The position numbers and the translations under genes are program-made. From Plasmodium coatneyi (lineage: Eukaryota > Apicomplexa > Aconoidasida > Haemosporida > Plasmodiidae), in NCBI RefSeq assembly GCF_001680005.1, contig NC_033568.1:1798001-1862000 (forward strand): a stretch of DNA of 64,000 bases. The letters are read 5' to 3'. The notes beneath the pieces were generated by a model that saw nothing but the letters and a program-made list of their open reading frames with translations, had not been told where the DNA came from and ran no database searches. Of this stretch, positions 46,418 to 58,011 are shown piece by piece. Every line of letters begins with the position of its first letter. Position 1 is the stretch's first letter.

Positions 46418-47479
46418 TATTCACTCCCTGGCCTCCTTCCCTTTACAGAGGAAAAGCAATAAATAGAATTTATTGTTGCTTCCCTCCCTTTTTTATTGTG
46501 CTCCTCATATTGTGAGCTTGCCATTCTTTTTTTTTTTTAATTTTTTAGAGGGCTAGACGCATCGTTTCTTTTTTTCCTTTTTTTTTTTTTTTTTTTTTTG
46601 TTTTTTTTTTTTTTTTTTTTCTTTTTTTGTTGTTTTTTTTTTTTTTCTAAATATTTTACGCGGTGTAATTTCGCTTTGCGCGTGCTTGCACGTCGCACTT
46701 TTATCGCACACTAGCAACGGGAACCACAGAAATATTTTCCGCACTTTTTTGCATCGTGGTTGTTAATTTCCTGGTTCATACTTTACACAGTTTTCATTTT
46801 AACAGGTTCACATTTTTGCAGTTTCTGTTTTACAGTTTTCATTTAACCCTGTTCACATTTTACACAGTTTTCATTTTAACTGCGTCCACATTTTTTACAG
46901 TTTTTCATTTTAACTGCGTCCACATTTTTTACAGTTTTTCATTTTAACTGCGTTCACATTTTACACAGTTTTCATTTTAACGGTGTTCACATTTTACACA
47001 GTTTTCATTTTAACTGTCTGTTCACAATTTACACAGTTTTCATTTTTAACTGTGTTAACATTTTTACAGTTCACGTTTTACAGTTTTCATTTTTAACTGT
47101 ATTCACATTTTATAGAGTTTTCATTTTAACTGTGTTCATATTTTACACATTTTTCATTTTAACTGTGTTCACATTTTTTACAGTTCACATTTTAACTGTG
47201 TTCACATTTTTACACAGTTTTCATTTTAACTGTGTTGACATTTTACACAGTTTTTCATTTTAACTGTGTTCACATTTTATACAGTTTTCACATTTTAAAC
47301 TGTGTGTTCGTCGTTTGGGACAATGTCACCATCAGTATCTCCAGAAACAAATGGGGGCATACGAGAAAAGGTGGAAAAATAGAAAAATAAAGAAGAAATC
47401 AGGGAAGGAATACCATTTTGCTCTTTCTACACTGCATATGCTCCGCGTTAATTTATGCTCCCACTGGAGGACATCGCAT
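46418..47479. other. Tail-to-tail spacer between KIR-E and KIR-F
   Basis: No gene. A long poly-T region (46560-46650) is followed by the 33-bp minisatellite at 46770-47305. Confidence 0.65.
46770..47305. repeat. 33-34 bp minisatellite between KIR-E and KIR-F
   Basis: About fifteen units of TTTTACACAGTTTTCATTTT followed by AACTGTGTTCACAT, with small indels. ACACAGTT and AACTGTGT are inverted within each unit, so single strands could form serial hairpins. Lies between two convergent 3' ends. Confidence 0.9.
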
Positions 47480-48962
47480 TTAATGGTTCATGGTATGGTA
47501 AGCTATATTTCTTGACCTCTGTGGCCTTTGTCTTTGTTGGCTTCGTTGTGCTTGTTGTCTATTATTACTTGTTCCTCTTGTAGATGGTGCAGTATATAAA
47601 GAAGAATCATCGCCTGATGTTAGGTTTGATGAGGAATAATCTGTTGTAGCAAGTTCTGTAGAATCATCCTTAAATGCATCCAAATGACGCCCAACTGATC
47701 TCTTGTTTCTTCTTCTTCCTTTAAAATGACTATGTAACCAAGGAGGTAGAAGATCATACTACGAATGTGTGTTAGGGGTGGTGGAAGGGTGATATAGACA
47801 TGCATTATATATATATATATGTGTACATATACGTATATATATATATGTATGTATACATACATATATATGTGTTGGTACATATATATGTATATGTTATGTG
47901 TATACGATACTATTGCACATATATGATAGTTTTTTCCCCCCCTTTTATATATATTTGATCTATATAAATATAATTTTACTTACTTTATAAAGGAAGAAGA
48001 AAGCAATTGTTGGTATTCCTATTGTAGCAAGGGTACTGGATACAGCAATAGGAGTGATGTTGTTGGTGTTATTCGTGCTTCCTTTCGCCCCTGTAAGTTG
48101 TGCCCCTGCAGTATCTACTTTAGTACAATTTAACTCTAGACTGCTCTTTTCTTTGTAATCACTGAAATATGTTTGAAAAGGAGTACACCATTCCTTCCAT
48201 TCATTGCTCTTACATTTCGTTCTTACAGTGGTGTAAGCGCTTTCAATTTGTTGTAGATATTGATAGTAGTTTTCCCTACATTTTTTATTTCCTCCTCTTT
48301 CCCCCCTTAATTGTGCTTCTACAGTATTTTTATCCTTTCCAAAGTCGATTATTTTTTTGAATGTGAGGAAATCTTTTTCATCAGGACCATAGGTTTCGGG
48401 AAATTGCGGCACATATGTTATATCCATATCCCTAATTATTTCTTCACAGCCATTCATAGTAGTTACGAAATCCGTAACTGTAGTTAACGTGGATATTTTA
48501 TCACCTACCCAAAAATAAAAAAAACTGTCATCATCGTCAGCGTCTGTGTCCTCCTTAGTGTTATCGGCATTACTGATATGACATAATGTTTTTATAATTT
48601 GTTCAATAACTGCTTCATTCACACCAGCTCTGCTCAGTTCCGCTTTTAGCGTGTTCGTGGAATCTGGTTTTTTACATTCCCCCGAGTATGTATCCAGTCT
48701 ATTGTAAATTGTTTTGGAAGGTAAGCCTTCCAAATTCGATTCCTACAAAAAATGTGAAAATGTGGCGAAGAACATATACATATATGTATATATACATGTA
48801 TATATATATAGAATGTACATATATATATGTGCATATTTCCACTTTCCCATCTGTTCATTATTATATGGAATATGGAAACATTCCATATGCGCAATATTGG
48901 ATTATTCTTTTACACAGGATGAGGTGTTTTTTTACCGTTAATTCCGGCTTCATTTCGACCAT
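47480..48962 (-). CDS. KIR-F: three-exon KIR-type protein
   Basis: Exons on minus: 48962..48936 (MVEMKPELT, or from the second ATG at 48953), 48742..47984, 47758..47480; about 354 residues. The body starts ESNLEGLPSKTIYNRLDTYSGEC, with an acidic Asp run before FFYFWVGDK. The second motif is altered (IDFGKDKNTV). Its TM helix (ITPIAVSSTLATIGIPTIAFFFLYK) ends at GTAAGT. The tail exon begins YDLLPPWLHSHFKG, has Arg and Lys then Ser/Thr/Asp, and ends NIAYHTMNH, two residues longer than most paralogues. The choice between the two ATGs cannot be decided from sequence. Confidence 0.85.
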
Positions 48963-51900
48963 TGTTCCTGTTTATTTGTGCTCATAGAGAAATTTGTCTT
49001 TGCCCTGTTCATATATTCAAATACTCATTATGGAATAAATATATGGGAGATCTTTTCCTCATTCCATGATAATCATTATGAACATGTGTACATATGTGTC
49101 ATCAAATTTTTTTTACTTCTTCCCAATAGAATACTTTGTTCAACTTCCTAAATAAGGGTAACACATTATACATGCACATATGTACCCATAGTTCGTCATG
49201 TAAAGTTGAAGGAAAAAGAAAATGTATGGGAAGGGTAATGAGCTCATTGGAATAACAAAATATGGAAGAAATTAGAAAAATTTCCTTTTTTTTTTTCATA
49301 CACTTCCTATTGGAACGCTTCTCTATTCGAGCCACTGTTTCATTATAGGATTGTATATGGCTCCTAGATACTATTATATAAATATTTCCCCGTTTCCAAA
49401 TAATTGCATGTATATAGAAGAGGGTGCAATTTTTTATCTCCTTTAAGGCGGATCTTTTCTGCGCACATTTCTTTTTTTCTATCCAAATAAGTGTATATTA
49501 TTAATAAATTCATATACATAAATATATACATACATATATATATATATACATGTGAACTATGTGAATATTATATACCATTTTGAGCTAACCTCTTTCTCTC
49601 TTTTCTTCCTTTTTTAAGTGTGCATATTATATTAGCTGGGATACCTCCCTCCTTCCCTTTTTTTAACGCATACTACATTTTATGAATTACTGTACCTTCT
49701 CTTCCTTTTTTTTGGTGTAATATATAATCATGGTAAGGAATAAATGCAGAGTGCAATTTGCATATATGATGTATACTATTTTTGAGCTGTTCCTTCACTT
49801 CCCCTGACATTTAATGTAAATTACATTCTAAAAAGGGAACTTATGCCCTTTTCTCCTTATCATCTCTTTTACATTACTTTAATACATATAAATGATCATA
49901 CACATATGTTCCATGTATCATTACTGTTATTTTAGTTCATTTTGTTTATTGTAACATGTAATGGTAAATCATAAAGTGAAAAATATGTACAATTTCACAG
50001 TGATGCGGTACATACATACAATTCTTTCTTTAACCAAATACGATTCAGTTCAGTTTAGGTATGAAGGTTATATAATAATGAAGAGGCACGTACATTACAT
50101 TTAGAATATGCGGTCATGTCCTTATATGTAGTATGTTACAATTACACCATTTAAAAATTATTTTCCACTTTCTACGCATATAAATAATTATAATGTTACA
50201 TACTATTGTAATTGGTGGTAGAAGAAACCTCTCACAGCATGCAATGGGAGAATATGGATAATCATATGAGTTCCGTGGTGTTCCACAATGTGATGTGTGT
50301 TCCATTGTGTTGAGTATTGAGTGTTGAGTGTAATATTATGATTCTAGGAATAATTTTTAAAATTTTTACGTGTACAAGTAATTCTTATTTAGCACACCAT
50401 TATATAGGATCACAAAGGGAGTTTATTAGGGAAACATTTAGTGGAAAAACATGTAGGATGCGCTACCTACCCATTACATTTCAACTTGAAATTTCCTTCA
50501 CTGTCCCTCCCCCCCCACAGTTCTTTCACATCAACAATTACTTATTTGCTCCACTTTGTCATACATTCTCTGAAGAAATAGTTCAGCCTAATTCTTATTA
50601 ACAAGTATACAAACTCCACTTCAGGATATGGCATTCCATCCTCTCACACCTGTTCCCACCCCACCCCCAAAAATCTGCAGATGTGGTGGTGGTATTCCTG
50701 CATAAACTATGCTCCATTTTTACTCCCATGATATATGGCATTCCCTTCAGTAGTACGAATGTATAGGTTTCCGAAGTTCCATAGCACCCTTATGGTCTAA
50801 CTCTAATTCTACTGTACAGCATTCTTTCTCATTTGGTGAAGAATGTACACACTCATATATAGAGAGCAAGGAGGTGTACACAATATACATATAGGCTGTC
50901 TCCAGAAGTGATGTGTATGAATTCCTGCGAGCAATGTGTCATTTGTTAGTAGTGGTAGAATCTGCTTTACACGCAATACTCTACACGCAGGGCAATATTA
51001 TAAATTATAGATGGTGGTGGTTCGGACATCGTCCCCCCTAAGAAAAGGGGGAATGGTCCTCCCTCCGGGGAAGGGGGTAAAGGTAAAGGGGAGGAGACAT
51101 ATAAGTGCAGGTACTACTGTGAAAATTCGAGTGGTACCTGTGCACCCGTTCCTCCGTGACCACAGTTGGTCCACACCCGGATGAATCTTCCCTGATAATG
51201 GTGAATGATGGAATAACCTATTACATTTTTACATGTAGACACACAGGGGTACCATTCTTCCCCCCCACTCTGCCCACCCCCCCCCTTTGGATTACATGTC
51301 CCTTCTTTCTTCCCTTAGGAAGAGTATTGTACATATTCAGTTTGTATAGGATGTTTTTCCAATGGTAAATAGAACATTTTTGGGGATGTGTGTGTGTGGA
51401 AGGTTGGGGTATGCATATAGTTTTCCTGTGTAATACAACTTCCCCCCACCCTACCCCCTTTTTTTTTAAGGCAATTATGGATAATAATTTGTTGGTGATA
51501 ACATTGTTTGTAACTTTTTATTTTTTTTATCATTTTTTTGGCTTAAAAATTTTGCTGGGTATAAGGTCTTCCCCCTTAGCACTTTCTTATTTGACAATAT
51601 ATATATAGGAAATCATTCCAAAGAGGGCAGAGGGGGGGAAGAAATTATGTATGAATAAATAATAGTGAACACAGAAAGAGGGAATTTCCTATAGAAACTA
51701 TGAATATGGAAATGTATAAACATTTCCCTGTTCATATAAATTCCCTCCCCCTCCTTCTTCCATGTACCACGTACTGTTGATGCATCGCACATGAGTTGAG
51801 CTACTTTTCAATAAATATTGAATAAATTCATGTACAAATATACAGGAAGGGAGGGGAAGTGTGTGCTCCCCGTGTGTTCCGTATTTATGGAATATTTTAA

Positions 51901-52554
51901 TATTTGTCAGAAAACTATGAAAAAACTTCTAAATAATAATAAAACATTAATTAATAATAGATACTGAAAAAAATTTTGCCAAAAGGGGGAAGTATTGTAT
52001 TTCTATGTATATAAAATAATGAAATTATTAGGTACATGTGAACCTAGTTCTGCAGGTGGAATTTTGTAATCCTACCATTCCATAATATAGTAAATAAATA
52101 AAGGGAAGGAAGTATGCATGGGAAAAAATTCGACTCTTCTGCTCTTTACCCTTTTTGTTCTATTTTTTTCCCAATAAAATTTATTCCTATTCCTTGCCTC
52201 CATGTTATATATATGTATGTACTAATTCCCGTACGTGTGTAATGTACATGTGAAATTTGTGTGCGGCCTTCCATTTGAGAATGGAAAAGTATGTGTATTA
52301 TGAATGGGGGAAAGCAGAATTACATATGTGAACACATGTACATTTTTAACATATACAAATTCACATTATATATACAGGAAAATGTTCATGAACCATGCCA
52401 GATGACGGACGAACATTAATGGTTAACTCCTTCTTCCTCTATTCAAAGTAGATACATGCATATTATTCGTATATTATTCTATATACAACACAATGAAAAA
52501 ATGATGGACCATGGGGGACGTGTATATTTTATTCATTCTTAATTACATTTATAG
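48963..52554. other. 3.6-kb divergent spacer between KIR-F and KIR-G
   Basis: No supported gene. Positions 51000-51480 are more C/G-rich and contain AATCTTCCCTGAT-like sequence resembling the KIR-J intron near 63175, possibly a relic of a KIR gene. Short ORFs there have no partner exons. Confidence 0.5.
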
Positions 52555-53801
52555 GTGAGTGATTTAAATGATTTACCTTCCAGGGACATATACAATAAAT
52601 TCAATGGGGCATGGAATGAGTGCAACAGGTCCTATCGGTTTCCGGAGGATACGAAGGAAAAATTAGTCGCAAATGGTTTTACTGATGGACAGGCCAATAT
52701 GATTATGGAATCCTGGTGTTATGCAGTTATGCAGAGTACTGGCGAGTGGTGCAAGAATGAATACTGTTTTTATTTTTATTATTGGTTGGGTGATTTATTA
52801 TGGAGCAGATCTGCAACACCTGAATTATTCCATAAGCATATGAATGAGACATATAATGCACTGAAGAAACCAGGTTACCTTATTAATTGTGAAATTATAC
52901 ACAAGATTAATATTGAAAAGGACCTTTTTTATCAAATGAAAAAAACATATGAGTTTTTTAAGGACCGCAATCAAATACAGGAACAGTTAACGACCCATAA
53001 ATACAGATGCACTCCTCATTATGCACATTACCTGCAAAGTATTGTTGAAGCATATGCCAATGTGCGTATTCATTGTAGACAAAAGGAGGAGGATGCATTT
53101 TGCAAGAAGCTCCAGGGAGAATTCATAGATGGGAAATACGAGAAAGTATCAGAACTAAAATGCACAGACGTGCACAGAAGTGGTGGCACCACACCTCAGG
53201 CAGATGCATTACAGTCCAATACTGCCGACTCATCTTCTACCATTTCCGCCGCTGTGTCGTCTATCCTAGGAGTAGCAACACTACCTGCATTAGCTGCTTT
53301 TATGTTATATAAAGTACTAATCATAATTGAAAAGTATATATATATAAAGTATATAATTGCACTCACATTTACAACTCTATAAATATGTGTATATAGAATA
53401 GTATAACATATATATATATATGTATACATATTTGTACCCCTAAACATTTGCAACCCCTCTTTTCTTCCCTTCTTCAGTACACTTCCTTACCTTCTTTGAT
53501 AAGTAACTTCATCGGAAGGAGAAGCAGCAACACCAACAACAGAAGGAGCAGAAAAAAAAGATCAACAACAAATAAACACGACTTTGATGACACGTTAACT
53601 GACAGTTCAACAATAAGTTACACAGCAGAAAGTTCAAAAACAAATTCCACAATAGACGACGATTCTACTACATTATATTCTGCCCCGTATAATAGACCAT
53701 CTATCAACAGCAGAGGAAGAACAGGGACAAATAATAATAGAAGAGCAAAGCAACAACAACAAAGGCAACAAAGCAAGAACCTACATTATCATGCAGTGTA
53801 G
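52419..53801 (+). CDS. KIR-G: three-exon KIR-type protein
   Basis: Exons 2 and 3 are clear: 52555..53313 and 53478..53801. The first exon is uncertain. The best fit is ATG alone (52419-52421) before a weak GTTAAC donor, which gives an intron of 133 bp, about 361 residues and a start like KIR-J. A second candidate near 52511 would leave an intron of only about 40 bp. The body starts VSDLNDLPSRDIYNKFNGAW and has YFYYWLGDL, Cys residues at usual spacing and EFFKDRNQI. The TM helix (STISAAVSSILGVATLPALAAFMLYK) ends at GTACTA. The tail begins YTSLPSLISNFIG, is Arg/Asn/Ser-rich then Ser/Thr/Asp-rich, and ends NLHYHAV. Confidence 0.83.
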
Positions 53802-55564
53802 ATCATCATTAAATGTATAGAACACATTAAATAGGAACCACCACTTTGGACATATGGAATAGAATATATACTATATATATGTGTTCCTCTTATGGAAAAG
53901 AATGTATGCTGTCTATGTCACAAGGATTTGTTGTCCATTTCGCAAGAATTATACTATACACACTTCCCAAAAGAAGTATAAGGGGAGGACGACGACGACG
54001 ACCACCACCACCAATTTCCCCCAAAAGTGTATTTTTACCATGGCACATTACACCACTGGTACATTACCAAGTACATATTACCATGCAAGGTACAGCACAG
54101 TGCAGGGTACAGTGTACAACATGGTAGAATGTACAACATGGTAGAATGTACAACGTGGCACCATGTACAATATACTGCACAATATATTGTGCAATGGACG
54201 AAGGAAAGAAATAAGAAAGAAGGGGTGTCCCTTTTTGAAAGAAATATTTATATAAATAAAAAGAAAAGAAAAAAATTATTAGAACAAAAACTTGTAAAAA
54301 AAATTTCATGAACATTTTAAATGTTCAATATGGAAAATTGCGAACAACTAAGAATAAAATTAAAAGTTTGCCAACAAGTCAAAATAAAATGGAATGAAAT
54401 TCATTTTTGCACTCATATTGATTACACATATAAACCTGTAAAAACTTTCATTCAAATACAAAAAAGAGAAAATAAAAAAATAGAAGAATAAATATAAAGA
54501 AATATTAATATGTATGAAATGTAATCTACATTAGAAAAGTTAAGGGGAGGGAATGATCAGCTCATATGACACCAATGTATATTCCATATATAAATAACTT
54601 ATAGTGTATGTATCATAAATGAAAAGGAAAAAGGTAGGAATTATTATTACTATGGAACAGTAATAAACAGAAAAAAAGAAAAGGTCATATAGCAGGAAAT
54701 ATCATTATAAAGATGCATGTATTCCTTTTTTGTATATAGATTCCACAGAAATTGCCGTACTGTACATTTTTTTTTTCTTACCCTTTTTTCTTTTTTTTAT
54801 TCATTAAAACACGCCCCTTTTAATTAAATATGGATGAAACATGCGCGCATTGTGCACTAAAAGGAAGAGGGGATGGTAGAATGTATGCTCTCTTTGCACA
54901 GATACATGCATGAACTATACAATACATACATGTGGTACGTGAAAAGGAAAAAAAGCTCTTTTAATAAATGCTTTTTAATAATTTTTAATAATTTTTTTTT
55001 TGAATAATAAAAATAAAAATACAAAAATTAATAATACATTTTAGGAATTGTACATTTAAAAAAAAAGAAAATTGAGCTCCCTTCTATATATACACGTAAT
55101 AAGGGAAGCGTGCGTATAATATACATAATAATATAATATCCCCCTATTAATTACGTTACAGTGCAATAATACAAAGTACAACAATGCCTATAATATAGTT
55201 TGATACACAAACAATGTATATGGAGGAATTCACTTTTTTTTTATGACTCCTCTTCCCTTCCCTTACCTTTCTTCTCTTTTACATTTCATTATTTCCAGCA
55301 TATTTATGCTTACGTTGCCTAAAGTAAATATATGTAATGATTTTAATGTACATACATATGTATAGCTTGTTATAGTTACCTATAAATGGATGCATATTAT
55401 GTAGAAAATAAAAATGCCAGTATTCATAAACATAGAGGAAGTCAGGAATTTCCATGTTCCCCTGTTTCCCTGTTCCATATGAATGTAAAAGGAGCATACT
55501 TCAATATGAATACATCATATATATAAAAATACGCACATTTAAAACCACGTCACCAGGAGCCACC
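53802..55564. other. Spacer between KIR-G and KIR-H
   Basis: No gene. Holds a short run of GTACAACATGGTAGAAT units (54113-54160) and a perfect-arm palindrome GAACATTTTAAATGTTC (54310-54326) also found near KIR-B. ORFs here are repeat artefacts. Confidence 0.6.
54310..54326. repeat. Conserved flank palindrome
   Basis: GAACATTT and AAATGTTC around one base. The copy at 29326-29342 (GAACATTTTAGATGTTC) has one arm mismatch. Both are embedded in TTTCAT...CAATA, and both lie 3' of a KIR gene. Confidence 0.7.
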
Positions 55565-56942
55565 ATGACAACAGTAAAAGAAATACTGCAGGTTTGTATT
55601 TTCCTTTTTAAATATAGATAACTATATATATTAAACATACATATGTTTTGTGCATAGTATAATAAATATGCAAGATAGCAATACATAAAAATGGGTACAC
55701 TACCTGCAGGCTTTACAGGAGAGTGAAAGGAAGACTTTACCTTCACATGTAAATTTCTACGATATATTCGAAAATGGAAGAGGTGATTGCAACCCTGTTT
55801 ACGGTGACGACACTGAAATCTTGAAATCGAAACTACGGAAACATTCCGGAATCGAGATATATATTGATAAAATTCTGAAGGCTGTTTGCCACGTTTCGAG
55901 AATGAGCAAGGGACTCGGGTCATATTATAGTAAGCGTTGTGATTTTTTATTTAGTTGGATTGGAGACATCATTTTCAACCAACTGAAAAAAGACCATTTA
56001 TTTCCGAATATTATGAAAATAGTTTACGACGAATTAGGGGGGTTGGGTGTTAAAGATAGTTGTGAAGTTATGCGCACTGACATTAGTAAGGACCTTTTCA
56101 ATAGTAGAAAAAAAATACTGGATCATTCTCAGGACTATAGTATTCTACAAATTTTCCTACAGATTTCGGATGGAACTTGTACTGGGGCACACTCCAAATA
56201 CCTGAGTGCCATTGCTGCAGCCTACAATAATGTAAGTAAGAATTGTACTAAGAATTCTGGTGAATATTGTACAAAATTTAAGAAGGAGTACGGAGAAAAT
56301 AGTCTTTGGGAAGTATCCAATGAGAAGTGTGAATTAACAAAAACTTCAAAACCTGTAACAAGTATGGATGTTCAAGTTTCTCCTGAGGGACAGGGACCAA
56401 AAGGAACTATTTCGTCACCTGAAAGCTACAACATCACCACCCCAATCGTATCTACCATGGTGCCTATATTGGGAATACCATTCGCTGCTTTTATGTTATA
56501 TAAGGTAATAGTACATAATAACAATTACAATTACCATTATAATTGCCCATTATAATTACAATATTACAATTAAAATTACAATTACCACTATATATACACA
56601 CATATACCTATATACATACACATACATATATATATATATAACACACATTTTTACACTCCTTCCCACATCCTTCACAAATTTCAGTATAATCTTTTACCTC
56701 CCTGGTTTGGTAAACATTTTAAAGGAAGCAGAAGAAGAGAAAGGTCAGAAGTTGAAAGCGATTTTCATGCCCTAACAGAGTATGATTCAACAACAATAGA
56801 TTCCACAGATGGATCTACTATAGCAGAAGACTCTAACACAATGTACTCTGCCCCATACACTGCACCACCCAGAAGGGGAAGAACAAATACTAATAGGAGG
56901 AACGGGCATAATAGAAATAATATACGTTATCAACGTATATAA
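55565..56942 (+). CDS. KIR-H: three-exon KIR-type protein
   Basis: Exons: 55565..55573 (ATG ACA ACA, GTAAAA donor), 55710..56504, 56685..56942; 353 residues. The body starts ALQESERKTLPSHVNFYDIF. The aromatic motif is FLFSWIGDI, with Ser where most have Tyr. DHSQDYSIL and paired Cys follow. Its TM helix (TTPIVSTMVPILGIPFAAFMLYK) ends in AAG|GTAATA. The tail exon lacks an internal start codon but reads open from YNLLPPWFGKHFKG through Arg-rich and Ser/Thr/Asp-rich parts to NIRYQRI and TAA. An alternative unspliced reading of exon 1 (MTTVKEILQ) is possible but would need another donor. Confidence 0.85.
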
Positions 56943-58011
56943 CATACCATTCCATGAACCATTCCATGGACCATTCCATGGACCATTCCATGCAGCATTG
57001 GAATGTACCATATAAAATGTAACACCATTAAATGTGTAATGTCATTCCCTTCCTACTTCCTTCCTTAATATAAATATATATAAGGCGAGAGGAGGACGAG
57101 GACGACGACCAATTTCTATATGTGTATGTATCGTAAACATTCCAAAATTATCTTACAAAAAAAAAAAAAAAAAAAAAAAAAATGGAGCTAGTTTCAGTAA
57201 ATATGCAGTAATAAAAATGAATAAATAAATGTACACACATTCGAAAAAGAGGGGAAAGGAAGGTACGTTTCACACATATTAGTTATACAACACACTATTA
57301 GTTATACTACACACTATTAGTTATACTACACACTATTAGTTATACTACACATATATGGTAACAATTTTTTAATAATCCCTCCTTTTCAATTATAATAAAA
57401 TATGCAATAAATAGGAAGGAGCTCAAAATTCTTCTTTAGCTCAGAAGGAAAAGGAATTCACGTTCCTTCGATATACATACTAACCAAAGTGCACACATGT
57501 AAATAATAATAATAATAATCATATAATAGTAATAATAGTATTAATAGTAATAATAGCAATAGTAATAACAATACTTCCTGGGAAGGATTGTGCATAATGC
57601 AACAATAATGGAATAAATGAATGAATGAAGGAAGGAACTGTATATAAAAAGTTTATTCTTTCCTTTCTTTGCTTATTCTTCCCTTTCCTTCCTTCTGTTC
57701 TATTATACGACTTCCTTTAACATATTTTTTTATTCTTTGTACTAGGTTAACCATATGGAATGATTCTGCTGTACATATATATATATATATAGTTATAGTA
57801 GGTTATCATTACTTGAAAAAATTAAACAACACATATATATTATTATTATTGAAGAAACAAGAAGTAAAAATTCCACACACTTCCACATTCCATACACTTA
57901 CAATCATAAAGTGGGGAAAATTTTTCATACATTCCTTATATATAAATATATAAGCAATATTTGAAGTAAAATATATATACAAAAAAATATATATGTGTAT
58001 ACATATAAAAG
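56943..58011. other. Spacer between KIR-H and KIR-I
   Basis: No gene. CCATTCCATGGA repeats at 56947-56992, a 28-bp poly-A near 57156, and a 19-bp tandem (TTAGTTATACTACACACTA, about four copies, 57280-57355). Confidence 0.6.
57280..57355. repeat. 19-bp tandem repeat
   Basis: Four near-perfect copies of TTAGTTATACTACACACTA in the 5' flank of KIR-I. Confidence 0.9.
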
